This document shows positions 18,971 to 29,608 of a stretch of 64,000 bases of DNA, one piece after another. The translations under genes and the position numbers were made by a program. The notes beneath the pieces are model-generated. The model was not told the DNA's origin, did not search any database, and saw only the letters and a program-made list of their open reading frames with translations. Source of the stretch: Shewanella donghaensis. Lineage in GTDB: Bacteria > Pseudomonadota > Gammaproteobacteria > Enterobacterales > Shewanellaceae. Location: contig NZ_CP041783.1 in NCBI RefSeq assembly GCF_007567505.1, forward strand, positions 1,922,001 through 1,986,000, in the 5' to 3' direction. The first letter of the stretch is position 1. Every line of letters starts with the position of its first letter.

Positions 18971-21900
18971 ATGTTTAATACCATAAAACACCTAATCACT
19001 TTGTGTGTTATAGGTTTAAGCACTATATTTTCATCTAATATCTTAGCTGAACAATTCCAGTTAGAAACGCTCACTATCAGTGATGGTCTCCCTTCATCCA
19101 GCATTACCACAATGTACCAACAACGTAATGGCTTAATATGGTTTGGCACCGACGCTGGGGCAAGTCGTTATGATGGGGTCAAATTCACCAACTTCCAATT
19201 TTCAGTGAACGATGAAACCCATATATCGAATAATTACATCTCCAAAATACATGAAGATTCACAGGGCAATATCTGGATTGCCACTGAAGATGGCCTTAAT
19301 CAGTTAACCACAGATAATCAGATCATTATTCACAATATGATTTCAACGAATAAAACCATGAGCTCCAGTTGGATATTACAAATATTTGAATCAGACAATG
19401 GTGATCTTTGGTTTGGCACGGGATCGGGGATCAGTAAATTTAGTCCGATAACCCAACAATTTACGCCGTTTTTTCTCTATGAAGATGACGAGCCTTATGA
19501 AACCTCTGTTAGCGGCATTTTTGCAGATGATGATGATACCATTTGGGCCACTACGGATTTTGGCATTGCCAAAGTAAATCAAGATAACCAAAAGATTGAA
19601 TTAGTAAATTTTAAACATAAACAAACAAATGATATTTTATCGAAATCACTCGGTTTTGCTTATAAAGCTGAAAATGGCGATGTTTGGATTACCAGTAATA
19701 AACAGGGGCTGATTAAATTTAATCCACAAACACTGACTATCGAGGTGTTTAATTTTGATAAAAATAACCCATCAAAACAACAACTATTATCCAATTTAGT
19801 TTATGACATCGCGTTTAAAGATAACAACACCTTGTGGGTAGCCCATGATGCAGGCGTAACCAGAATTTTACTCGATACGATGGAGTTTACTCATCTCGCC
19901 CACGAAGCATTCAACAACAATTCACTGCCAAGTGATTATATTCCTTTTATCATGGTCGATCATTCTAACGGGGTTTGGTTTGGGACTGGAAATGGTGCTG
20001 CGCTTTATTCAAACTTCAAACAAGGTACTAAATTATATCGCCCACATCCCTTTAACTCTGAACTCTCTGGCAGTCTCGTTTATTGGTTCAATTTTGACAA
20101 CCAGAATAATACCTGGATTACTTCAAATAAAGGCATTGATAGACTTCCATTTAACAACGAAAAAATAGCATTATCCCCCATTGCAAATTTAGAAATAAAA
20201 AACACTTACAGCGCCACAAGCGATAAAGACAATAACCTATGGATTGCCGGTGATAATGGGTTATCGCAATATAATATTGATACTGGTGATTTAAAGCATT
20301 TCAGTAATGGCGAGAATAATCCAAGCGGATTTCCTAACAGTGAATTTTACCTCGCCGTTCCTGACGATCAAGGCAATGTATGGATTAATGGTTACTTTGA
20401 TGTAGGCTTAATACAATTTAATCCTCAAAAAGGCATTATAAAACACCTTTTAACAGATAATGATAATCTTTATAGGGCTGGTGGTAACTTCACGTTTGAT
20501 CAACAATTCATCCATAATGGTGAACTGTGGATGGCCACAACTAATGCTATTTTTCGTGTCAATCCTGACACTTATGAAGTTAAGCATTTCCCCCTTGGAA
20601 ACGAGGCTCAAAATGTCCGTACCGTTAAAATATATCAAGATGAGAACAATATAATATGGGTTGCTACCCAGGGCTTAGGTCTCGCAAAAATAGAAATGGG
20701 GGAGCGCTGGGCAGATCCAATTAGTATTGAATATATAACCAAAGAAGACGGTTTGACTTCTAATACATTAAAGGGGGTCACAGGCGATGGCAAAGGCAAT
20801 TTATGGATAACATCACAATCAAAATTCGCCAAAATGGACACCGCCACCAATAAAATTGTGCAATACCCCAGTGCCATTAATCAAATTGACAGCTCCTTTA
20901 CTGATGCCGCTATCGCTTTCAAAGATGATGTCTTATTTTTAGGTACCAATAACGGTGCATTTAGAATCGATACCAATAAAATTATCAGTAATAGATTCCA
21001 GCCGGAAGTACTCATCACCTCGGCATTAATTGCTAATCAAGAATATATTGGCCTGAACAACAACCAGCAAAAATCGGCATTAACGCTCGATTATGAACAA
21101 AATAATGTTCACTTTTCTTTTGCATCATTGGATTTTAGTGCCCCTCGAAAAAATCAATATAGATACATGCTAGAAGGATTTGATAACGATTGGGTTTATA
21201 TTGGCAATAACACCTCCGCTTCTTATACCAATTTACACGTAGGTACATACAGGTTCATAGTCCAGGGGAGCAATAGCGATGGCCACTGGAGTCCCCATAA
21301 TGCAACATTCAGCTTTAAGATAAATCAAGCATGGTGGTATTACGCTATCGCAAGCCTTATCGTCATCTGTGTACTCTTGATGTTCTTATTTTTGTTAACC
21401 CGGTATCAAAAAATCACCGAACTGAGCAAACGTGCTAACTACGATGTGCTGACAGGTTTATCTAATCGTTTCCGTTTTAATAGCAAACTTGAACTCATCG
21501 TCAATCAAAAAGAAGATCGCGCTGCAGTGGTTTTTATTGATCTGGATTACTTTAAGGAAGTAAACGACTCTATGGGTCATGATGTTGGTGACGAACTCAT
21601 TATCCAGGTGAGTAAACGTTTAAAATCAAACCTTAAAAATAAGGATTTACTGGCTCGTTTGGGCGGTGATGAATTCGCCATTATCATTAGTGAACCGGGT
21701 GAATTATCTCAACTGGTCAATATCATTGAACGCATTCGATTAACCATCAATACCGGTTATCAAATAAAAGAGCACTGGATAACGAGTTCAGCCAGTATCG
21801 GAGTCGCGTGCTTTCCTGAAGATGGCGAAGACTCTAAAACACTCCTTAAACATGCCGATACAGCAATGTATGCAGCAAAACATGCAGGACGCAATGGCGC

Positions 21901-22744
21901 CTACTTTTTTAATGAGTCATTATCTATCGCACTGCAAGCAAAAATAACCATCAGGCAACAATTGCAGCTCGCACTCATCAATGATGAATTTGAAGTATTT
22001 TATCAACCTAAGGTTTGCCTAAATAGCGGTAAAATTAGTTCTTTTGAAGCGTTACTGCGTTGGTTTCACCCTACAGAAGGAATGATCCCACCGGCTCGTT
22101 TTATACCCGAAGCCGAAAGTAATGGCCAAATCATTGAAATTGGTTATTGGGTGCTAAAACAGACCTGCATCACAGCACAACAATGGCATATACAAGGGTT
22201 ATTAGCGGGTAATATTTCCGTTAACATATCCCCTGTACAATTGTCGCAACCTGATATTTGCGAGCAAATTAAGGCTATTTTAGACGACACGGGCTTCCCC
22301 GCTGAAAAACTAGAACTAGAAATCACTGAATCGTTATTAATTGAAAACTTTGAAACTGCTGAGAAAGTACTTAATCAGTTGAATGAACTCAATATCCGCA
22401 TCAGTTTAGATGATTTTGGTAAGGGATATTCATCGTTAAATTATCTGACTCATTTTCCTTTAAGCACCTTAAAAATCGATAAAGGCTTTATTGATAATTT
22501 CTTAGATAATAAAGCGGCACGCTGCGTATTAAAAAATATTATTAATCTCGGCAATGATTTAGAAATGCAAATTGTTGCAGAAGGTATAGAAACGGAATTA
22601 CAGCTAATGAAGCTAATTCAGTATCAATGCCATGTTGGCCAAGGCTATATTTTTAGCCCTGCTGTTAATAAAGACACTGCATACCAAATGTTAACTGGAA
22701 CAATAAAACTATTACCACAATCAATGAAGAACAAAGTCAGCTAG
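18971..22744 (+). CDS. Two-component-regulator-propeller sensor fused to GGDEF and EAL domains
   Basis: A 1257-residue membrane sensor predicted to make and/or degrade cyclic-di-GMP. A signal peptide ends near residue 26. Residues about 30-700 are repeated propeller blades of the kind NGLIWFGTDAGASRYDG, and a Y_Y_Y domain follows (about 710-780; YRYMLEGFDNDWVY). A single transmembrane helix is near 787-810 (YYAIASLIVICVLLMFLFLL). The GGDEF domain has an intact ARLGGDEFAII; its I-site position reads KNKD, so product inhibition may be lost. The EAL domain has FEALLRW, ITESLLIEN, DDFGKGYSS (usual T replaced by K) and VAEGIET. Propeller-Y_Y_Y sensors often detect saccharides, but the ligand is unknown. 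It stands alone. Confidence 0.93.
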   Translation: MFNTIKHLITLCVIGLSTIFSSNILAEQFQLETLTISDGLPSSSITTMYQQRNGLIWFGTDAGASRYDGVKFTNFQFSVNDETHISNNYISKIHEDSQGNIWIATEDGLNQLTTDNQIIIHNMISTNKTMSSSWILQIFESDNGDLWFGTGSGISKFSPITQQFTPFFLYEDDEPYETSVSGIFADDDDTIWATTDFGIAKVNQDNQKIELVNFKHKQTNDILSKSLGFAYKAENGDVWITSNKQGLIKFNPQTLTIEVFNFDKNNPSKQQLLSNLVYDIAFKDNNTLWVAHDAGVTRILLDTMEFTHLAHEAFNNNSLPSDYIPFIMVDHSNGVWFGTGNGAALYSNFKQGTKLYRPHPFNSELSGSLVYWFNFDNQNNTWITSNKGIDRLPFNNEKIALSPIANLEIKNTYSATSDKDNNLWIAGDNGLSQYNIDTGDLKHFSNGENNPSGFPNSEFYLAVPDDQGNVWINGYFDVGLIQFNPQKGIIKHLLTDNDNLYRAGGNFTFDQQFIHNGELWMATTNAIFRVNPDTYEVKHFPLGNEAQNVRTVKIYQDENNIIWVATQGLGLAKIEMGERWADPISIEYITKEDGLTSNTLKGVTGDGKGNLWITSQSKFAKMDTATNKIVQYPSAINQIDSSFTDAAIAFKDDVLFLGTNNGAFRIDTNKIISNRFQPEVLITSALIANQEYIGLNNNQQKSALTLDYEQNNVHFSFASLDFSAPRKNQYRYMLEGFDNDWVYIGNNTSASYTNLHVGTYRFIVQGSNSDGHWSPHNATFSFKINQAWWYYAIASLIVICVLLMFLFLLTRYQKITELSKRANYDVLTGLSNRFRFNSKLELIVNQKEDRAAVVFIDLDYFKEVNDSMGHDVGDELIIQVSKRLKSNLKNKDLLARLGGDEFAIIISEPGELSQLVNIIERIRLTINTGYQIKEHWITSSASIGVACFPEDGEDSKTLLKHADTAMYAAKHAGRNGAYFFNESLSIALQAKITIRQQLQLALINDEFEVFYQPKVCLNSGKISSFEALLRWFHPTEGMIPPARFIPEAESNGQIIEIGYWVLKQTCITAQQWHIQGLLAGNISVNISPVQLSQPDICEQIKAILDDTGFPAEKLELEITESLLIENFETAEKVLNQLNELNIRISLDDFGKGYSSLNYLTHFPLSTLKIDKGFIDNFLDNKAARCVLKNIINLGNDLEMQIVAEGIETELQLMKLIQYQCHVGQGYIFSPAVNKDTAYQMLTGTIKLLPQSMKNKVS

Positions 22745-22977
22745 CTGACGAATACAATACCAACCCATTATTTTATTAAATATCAGAATCTTAAAAAAAA
22801 CCGCAACTCAAATGCATTTTAGTATAACGGCTTTAACACCTGCTAACGCAATACCTGACAACCCATTAGGCTAAGTATTTTCCAAGTTTAATTGGCTATT
22901 TATAATCCATCAAATGAGCGATAATAACTGTCAGTTTGTCACCCTGATGCTCCGCAGTGAGTCAAAAAGAGCCAAGA

Positions 22978-23427
22978 ATGAGCCAAAAAATAATTGAATA
23001 TAGCCCAACCTTTAACTTTCCTGTGCAAATTTATTACGAAGATACTGACTTTTCAGGGGTTGTATACCACCCAAACTTTTTGAAGTATTTCGAGCGCGCC
23101 AGAGAGCATGTTATAGGCGCTGATGTGCTTCATAGTTTATGGCAGGTGCAGCAGGTGGGTTTTGCGGTATATCGCACTGATATGCTCTGTCATGACGGAG
23201 TGGAGTTTGCAGATATTATTGATGTGAGAACTAAGTATTACTTTGAAAGTAAATACCGAACAGTATGGCTACAGGAAATTTGGCGCCCAAATGCTAAAAA
23301 GCCAGCAGTGACAGCCACCATTGAAATGGTGTGTATGAATCAGCAAAGACAAATGGCACCCATGCCTGTCGAACTGATAAAGCAACTCCAGGCTGAATTT
23401 AGCAAGGCTGAATTTAGCAAGGCTTAA
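22978..23427 (+). CDS. YbgC-like acyl-CoA thioesterase (hotdog fold)
   Basis: Members of this 4-hydroxybenzoyl-CoA thioesterase-like family hydrolyse short acyl-CoA esters. The 149 residues show the active-site segment YYEDTDFSGVVYHPNFLKYFERARE near residues 18-42, with the catalytic aspartate in EDTDFSG. The ATG at 22978 was preferred over an in-frame GTG at 22957, because homology starts near the ATG; the ribosome site is weak either way. The C-terminus ends in a duplicated AEFSK created by a 15-base tandem repeat. No tol-pal genes are adjacent, so it is probably not the canonical tol-linked ybgC. Confidence 0.88.
   Translation: MSQKIIEYSPTFNFPVQIYYEDTDFSGVVYHPNFLKYFERAREHVIGADVLHSLWQVQQVGFAVYRTDMLCHDGVEFADIIDVRTKYYFESKYRTVWLQEIWRPNAKKPAVTATIEMVCMNQQRQMAPMPVELIKQLQAEFSKAEFSKA
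23392..23421. repeat. 15-base tandem duplication at the 3' end of the thioesterase gene
   Basis: Two perfect copies of GCTGAATTTAGCAAG lie in frame directly before the stop codon, duplicating the residues AEFSK. The extension leaves the catalytic fold untouched and looks like a recent slippage event. Confidence 0.9.
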
Positions 23428-23539
23428 TTATAGAAGGTTAGTTCAAGAGGGTTAGTTATAGAAGCTTGCTAACAAAAGTTTAGTTTTACAGAGCTTTACT
23501 TACAGGGAGTAAAATGACAGAGAGCTAACTCGAAGATGT

Positions 23540-25033
23540 TTAAGCCAGCTTAGTGCTGTAGGTTAACTCAGAGAGACGTGTCTCAAATTCTTTAGCTAAA
23601 AGGGGTTTACTAAAATATTCCCCTTGAATAGTATCGGTACCGAATTCGATTAAGGTATCAAACACATCTTTAGTTTCTACCCCTTCCACAGTGACATCAA
23701 AACCTAAGTTTTTTGCTAAATCGATACTGGTTTTAACAATTTGGTTAGCTTGAACATCACAGTTAAAATCATCTAAAAATGCTTTATCAATTTTGACTTC
23801 ATCTATGGGCAGATGGCGTAAATAAGCCAAAGAAGAATGACCAGTACCAAAATCATCAATAGCAATGGTGACGCCAATATTGCGTAATGCTTTCAATGTT
23901 TCAATGGTGCCAGCTAAATCCATCATCAAGGCACTTTCAGTGATTTCAATCATCAAGTTTTTGGCTGGTACTTTATATTGGGTCAGCTTGTTGCTTATAT
24001 CGATAGGTAAATGTGGATTATCTAAGTCTTTTGTAGAGAGATTCACGGCTATTTTGATATTGAGCCCTTGCTGAAGCCATATGACCTGTTGCTGTAATAC
24101 TTGATCTAAGGCCCATTCACTTATTTGCTCAATCATTCCCGTATGTTCAGCTAAAGGAATAAACTCAGTAGGAGAAATATCTCCTAAGGTGTCGTGCTTC
24201 CAACGGATCAATGCTTCTACTTGATGACAAGCGCCAGTGACAATATCAAGCTTAGGTTGATAGACCATTGATAGCTGATTGTTTTTTAATCCTTTGGGTA
24301 AACTGCTAATAATCAACAACTCTCTATATTGCGCTTTATCGTCATCTTGGTTGTAAAAAGCAATGGAGTTGGGTGTTAATTTGGCCTTTTTAAGGGCTAA
24401 ATCTAACCTTCTTAACATCAGGCTGACATCAGCATGGTGTTCATTTAAGGCTAAAATGCCTAATTGAACTTTAATACTGATAGGTGTTGTTTCAATATCG
24501 AAAGGTTTTTGCAAATGCTGTTTGATGTTATTGAGTTCAGTATTAGAAACACTTTCAGGGTAGAAAAGTAAAAACTCATTACCGTTCATTCTTGATACAA
24601 AAGCAGGCGGATTTTTTAATTTTTTGATGCGAACAGCAAAATATTGCAACAGCAAGTCACCAAATACAAAGCCAAAAAGATCATTCACAAACCGAAACTG
24701 TTGAATATCCACAAGCACTAACATACCTTTTGTCGCCGGCATTTTGGCGAACATCTTTCTTTTAAATCCGACTCGATTGGATAAACCAGTCAATTTATCC
24801 CGATCAACACTGCTTGGGATATTTTTCTGCAACAGATTGAGGTTATGTATAAGCGGCTTAAATGCACGAGGCGTGTGCTTAAATGCTAAAGGAGAATGAG
24901 TGTTGTTATTTAATTCTAAGGTTTGAGTCAGCTCAGTAATAAACCGACCTTGCTGGAAATAGCCTCCGATCACTATGCCCAGAAGCAATACCAAACCGAT
25001 GAACAATATGATGATAACTTCATAACTAAACAT
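23540..25033 (-). CDS. Membrane-anchored EAL phosphodiesterase with degenerate GGDEF domain
   Basis: Predicted cyclic-di-GMP phosphodiesterase of 497 residues. One transmembrane helix lies at residues 5-27 (VIIILFIGLVLLLGIVIGG). The GGDEF domain (about 75-225) begins with DKLTGLSNRVGF but its signature reads MNGNEF, so cyclase activity is unlikely. The EAL domain (about 235-485) looks complete: VEALIRW, VNLSTKDL, EITESALM, AIDDFGTGHSSL, VKIDKAFL, VEGVET and TIQGEYFSKPL. The degenerate GGDEF may bind GTP and tune the EAL domain, as known for some such proteins. GGAG lies nine bases before the ATG. It is followed by no clear terminator and lies 81 bases downstream of the HDOD gene. Confidence 0.92.
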   Translation of the reverse strand: MFSYEVIIILFIGLVLLLGIVIGGYFQQGRFITELTQTLELNNNTHSPLAFKHTPRAFKPLIHNLNLLQKNIPSSVDRDKLTGLSNRVGFKRKMFAKMPATKGMLVLVDIQQFRFVNDLFGFVFGDLLLQYFAVRIKKLKNPPAFVSRMNGNEFLLFYPESVSNTELNNIKQHLQKPFDIETTPISIKVQLGILALNEHHADVSLMLRRLDLALKKAKLTPNSIAFYNQDDDKAQYRELLIISSLPKGLKNNQLSMVYQPKLDIVTGACHQVEALIRWKHDTLGDISPTEFIPLAEHTGMIEQISEWALDQVLQQQVIWLQQGLNIKIAVNLSTKDLDNPHLPIDISNKLTQYKVPAKNLMIEITESALMMDLAGTIETLKALRNIGVTIAIDDFGTGHSSLAYLRHLPIDEVKIDKAFLDDFNCDVQANQIVKTSIDLAKNLGFDVTVEGVETKDVFDTLIEFGTDTIQGEYFSKPLLAKEFETRLSELTYSTKLA

Positions 25034-25114
25034 TCAGTATTACTCCTCGGTTAATGGTTCGATTGTTTTACAATTTATAGATTGCTCGGCCTAGCTGACA
25101 GCATTTAATGCCAG

Positions 25115-25957
25115 TTATTGATAGCTTTGTTTAATGGAATGATAAACATCCATAAACTCATCACTTTCTAAATCTTCAGGGGTGACCGGTAAGCCACGCA
25201 AAGCAAAAAACTCTAATCGCTCTTCCAGTTCTGGACCCGCTCGAAGCTCTCCAGAATAATAAGCAGCTGAACGAATGAAATCCAAGTAAGTGACTTTATC
25301 TGAGACATAGTGCAAATCAGCCCAACGCTCAACCACTTCCATCACTTCAGGAGCAAAATCCCATGTTTTTAAAATGGCTCGGCCTATCGCGCCCTGCATT
25401 TTACGGACTAAACCGCGCAGTTGATCAATACTACTAAATGCGTCAGGGTTTAACTCGGCTTCAGAAAGTACTGGTAATGCACCAATATTGTGAACTAAAC
25501 CTGCTAACGTTAATGTTTCAGGATCCAACTTTTTACTCGGATTACGCTTGTTATAAATGGCCAGAAATGCACCAGATGCTGCAGTGACTTCAATAGAGGT
25601 TTGCCAAACTTCATCCATCACTTCCCAAACCATTTCATTAGTTGAAATAAACAACTGCTCTAAGGCAACGGAAGTCACAATTGATTTAATTTGCACTAAG
25701 CCAATACGATTAACTGCGGCAGTAATGTTCTCAGCCTTGTTTCCACGGCTGTATAATGCGCTATTTGCGACCTTGATAATTCGAGCTGAAATAGCAGCGT
25801 CTTGGCCAATAATTTCACCGACTTGTTTTAAGCTAGTATCAGGTTGAGAAACGACTTCTTGCACCCTCATAGCAACTTCAGGCAATGTTGGCAGTACTAA
25901 CGAATCATCTTTAAGCTTTTTAAGTAAGCCCACTAGAAGTTGGTGTTCAGTGGTCAT
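25115..25957 (-). CDS. HDOD-domain protein
   Basis: HDOD domains are catalytically inert relatives of HD phosphohydrolases and occur in signalling proteins. The 280 residues form one HDOD domain (about 12-205; LPTLPEVAMRVQEVVSQPDTSLKQVGEIIGQDAAISARIIKVANSA type core, with LVHNIGALP where a metal HD pair would be expected). No receiver or effector domain is attached. The ATG at 25957 follows an AGGCGGAA site; a TTG one codon upstream is less likely. The gene runs toward the EAL gene on the same strand, so the two may be one transcript. Function is unknown. Confidence 0.9.
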   Translation of the reverse strand: MTTEHQLLVGLLKKLKDDSLVLPTLPEVAMRVQEVVSQPDTSLKQVGEIIGQDAAISARIIKVANSALYSRGNKAENITAAVNRIGLVQIKSIVTSVALEQLFISTNEMVWEVMDEVWQTSIEVTAASGAFLAIYNKRNPSKKLDPETLTLAGLVHNIGALPVLSEAELNPDAFSSIDQLRGLVRKMQGAIGRAILKTWDFAPEVMEVVERWADLHYVSDKVTYLDFIRSAAYYSGELRAGPELEERLEFFALRGLPVTPEDLESDEFMDVYHSIKQSYQ

Positions 25958-26192
25958 CAATTCCGCCTGTTATTTTATTATTATTGCTTTGTAAAAATAT
26001 TATATCAGTTATGTCACTTATTTGAATAAAGAAAAAGAACGAAAAAGCGATAAAACAAATAAATTTAATTAGAGATGATTAAATTAGACAAAGACCACAA
26101 TCACAGAGGAATTATTTGCAATTCGCAGCCATACTTAAGTAAAATGCCGCCCCCCGCGCTGCGTGCGATTTTCCACCAAATTGAGAATGATT

Positions 26193-27840
<1,648 letters not shown>

Positions 27841-27875
27841 ATTGGTTTATTGAACAAACCTGAATCGAATAAAAT

Positions 27876-27912
27876 AAAAAAGGCGCCTATAAAATATAGT
27901 AGCGCCTTTTTT
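27876..27912. terminator. Bidirectional terminator between yfhL and ubiT
   Basis: The arms AAAAAAGGCGC and GCGCCTTTTTT pair perfectly around a 15-base AT-rich loop. T-runs on both strands suit the convergent genes yfhL and ubiT. Confidence 0.9.
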
Positions 27913-27944
27913 AATACCTGCAATTATAACCTCAATGCAAACGA

Positions 27945-28466
27945 TTATGCTGTTGCTGCATTTTGCTCATTTGAATAAGTCTGCAATGTTTGTAATGTAA
28001 TCGCTAACTTCTCAATACTGGCTTTCATCGCGACAGGTAAAGCATCAAGTTCAATACCCAGCAATAAGTTTTTCACTTCAAGGCCGAGTTCGGTATCGCC
28101 TTCAATACGCAACTTTCGTTGAAAAAATAACGTGTCAGGATCTTCTTTAGCCGCAGCAACTAATAATAGTTCAGGTACATTAGCAGTAAAGGTCACATCT
28201 GCTTGTGTTAATGGTCGAAGTAACAGTTGTTTATCAAAGCTAATTTCGAAGCTTAGGCCGATGTCCTGGACGCAAATAGCAACCCATTTCCCTTTCAGAA
28301 AATCGAGTTCACCAAATTTAATTTGCTCACTTAACGAAAGCGATAACATTTTAGCCAGAATATCTAGCTTCACCTTTTCAGGTACCACTGAAAGTGATTG
28401 CGTGGCAACTTTAGGGGCTAAATTTAATAAGTTTTTAGCAAGCTTTCCTGAAAAACCAAGAGACAT
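27945..28466 (-). CDS. ubiT: Ubiquinone biosynthesis accessory factor UbiT (SCP2 domain)
   Basis: UbiT is a lipid-binding SCP2-domain protein needed for oxygen-independent ubiquinone synthesis, where it replaces the aerobic factor UbiJ. The 173 residues contain one SCP2 domain (about 40-140), with the FEISFDKQLLLRPL and ADVTFTANVPELL strands and a C-terminal helical part. The start has a clean AGGAG site. It is divergent from ubiU-ubiV across a 135-base region, the usual three-gene arrangement, so a shared control region is likely. Confidence 0.93.
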   Translation of the reverse strand: MSLGFSGKLAKNLLNLAPKVATQSLSVVPEKVKLDILAKMLSLSLSEQIKFGELDFLKGKWVAICVQDIGLSFEISFDKQLLLRPLTQADVTFTANVPELLLVAAAKEDPDTLFFQRKLRIEGDTELGLEVKNLLLGIELDALPVAMKASIEKLAITLQTLQTYSNEQNAATA

Positions 28467-28547
28467 GATACTCCTACACTGACTAGATTGGGATTTAAGC
28501 TAGTTTACTCACATTTTATCAATTGAAACCTGTTTTAAATCAAACCA

Positions 28548-28563
28548 TGTGACGTCATTCAAC
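28548..28563. promoter_or_regulatory. Possible CRP-like site in the ubiT/ubiU divergent region
   Basis: TGTGA-N6-TCAAC matches eight of ten conserved CRP positions. In Shewanella, CRP controls much of anaerobic respiration, which would suit these genes. The centre is only 46 bases from the ubiU ATG, so it is not placed for classical activation of ubiU. Confidence 0.3.
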
Positions 28564-28601
28564 TTTACACTCCCTTTCAATAGCAATTTGAGAGAGAGAA
28601 T

Positions 28602-29603
28602 ATGGAACTCTTGTGCCCAGCAGGAAATTTAGCTTCATTAAAAGCCGCTTTTAGAGCCGGTGCGGATGCGGTTTACCTCGGTTTGAAAGATGATACTAAT
28701 GCCCGTTCATTTGCAGGTTTAAATTTCACGCCAGAACAATTAAAACAAGCAACGAAACTTGCACATTCTCAAGGTAGAAAGGTATTTTTAACCCTAAATA
28801 CCTACCCAAAACCAGGCGAAGAAAGTCGCTGGTATCAGGCAATTGATCTTGCAGCGCAATTGCAAATGGATGCATTAATTACCGCCGATATTTCATTACT
28901 GCATTACGCTAACACCCGCTACCCTCACTTGCCCTTGCACCTTTCTGTTCAAGCAAGTGCGACCAACCAAGCGGCACTCGATTTTTATCATCAGAATTTT
29001 AATATTGAACGCGCTGTACTACCCAGAGTGTTATCAATGAAGCAAGTGCGCGACCTAGCAAAATGCAGCGCGGTGGAATTAGAAGTTTTTGCCTTTGGCA
29101 GTTTGTGCATCATGGCTGAAGGACGCTGTCATTTATCATCCTATGTCACTGGTCAATCACCGAATACAGGCGGCTCTTGTTCACCCGCTAAACACGTTAG
29201 ATGGCAAGAAGAAGGCAATCAATGCCTAACTAGACTCAATGAGGTGTTAATTGATACCACTGGCATGAATGAACAACTCGGTTACCCGGTCGTTTGTAAA
29301 GGTCGCTACATTGCCGAGGATGAAGCTAAAGCCGATTACTTACTTGAATCCCCCACCAGCTTAAACACATTAAGTTTATTACCACAGCTTGCTCAAGCCG
29401 GTATTAAATCGTTGAAGATTGAAGGCCGTCAACGCAGCCCAGCTTATGTAGAACAAGTCACTCGAGTTTGGCGAGAAGCCATTGATAGCTATCAAAACAA
29501 TCCTGATGCATTTAAAGAGCAAGCCAGATGGAATGACACTTTAGCAAAAGTCTCTGAAGGGCAAGTCACCACATTGGGAGCATATGAACGTCAATGGCAA
29601 TAA
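28602..29603 (+). CDS. ubiU: Ubiquinone hydroxylation protein UbiU (peptidase U32 family)
   Basis: UbiU forms a heterodimer with UbiV that hydroxylates the ubiquinone ring without oxygen, using prephenate as oxygen donor. The 333 residues match E. coli UbiU throughout. It starts MELLCPAGNLASLKAAF; four cysteines likely bind a 4Fe-4S cluster (FGSLCIMAEGRC near residues 167-178, GGSCSPAKH near 193, VCKGRY near 230). The C-terminus reads VTTLGAYERQWQ. A purine-rich GAGAGAGA site precedes the ATG. It is immediately followed by ubiV. Confidence 0.96.
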   Translation: MELLCPAGNLASLKAAFRAGADAVYLGLKDDTNARSFAGLNFTPEQLKQATKLAHSQGRKVFLTLNTYPKPGEESRWYQAIDLAAQLQMDALITADISLLHYANTRYPHLPLHLSVQASATNQAALDFYHQNFNIERAVLPRVLSMKQVRDLAKCSAVELEVFAFGSLCIMAEGRCHLSSYVTGQSPNTGGSCSPAKHVRWQEEGNQCLTRLNEVLIDTTGMNEQLGYPVVCKGRYIAEDEAKADYLLESPTSLNTLSLLPQLAQAGIKSLKIEGRQRSPAYVEQVTRVWREAIDSYQNNPDAFKEQARWNDTLAKVSEGQVTTLGAYERQWQ

Positions 29604-29608
29604 ATAAT

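Noticed and set aside
28467..28601. FNR box upstream of ubiU
   Set aside because: ATCAATTGAAA and TTAAATCAA fragments occur, but no TTGAT-N4-ATCAA arrangement can be built.
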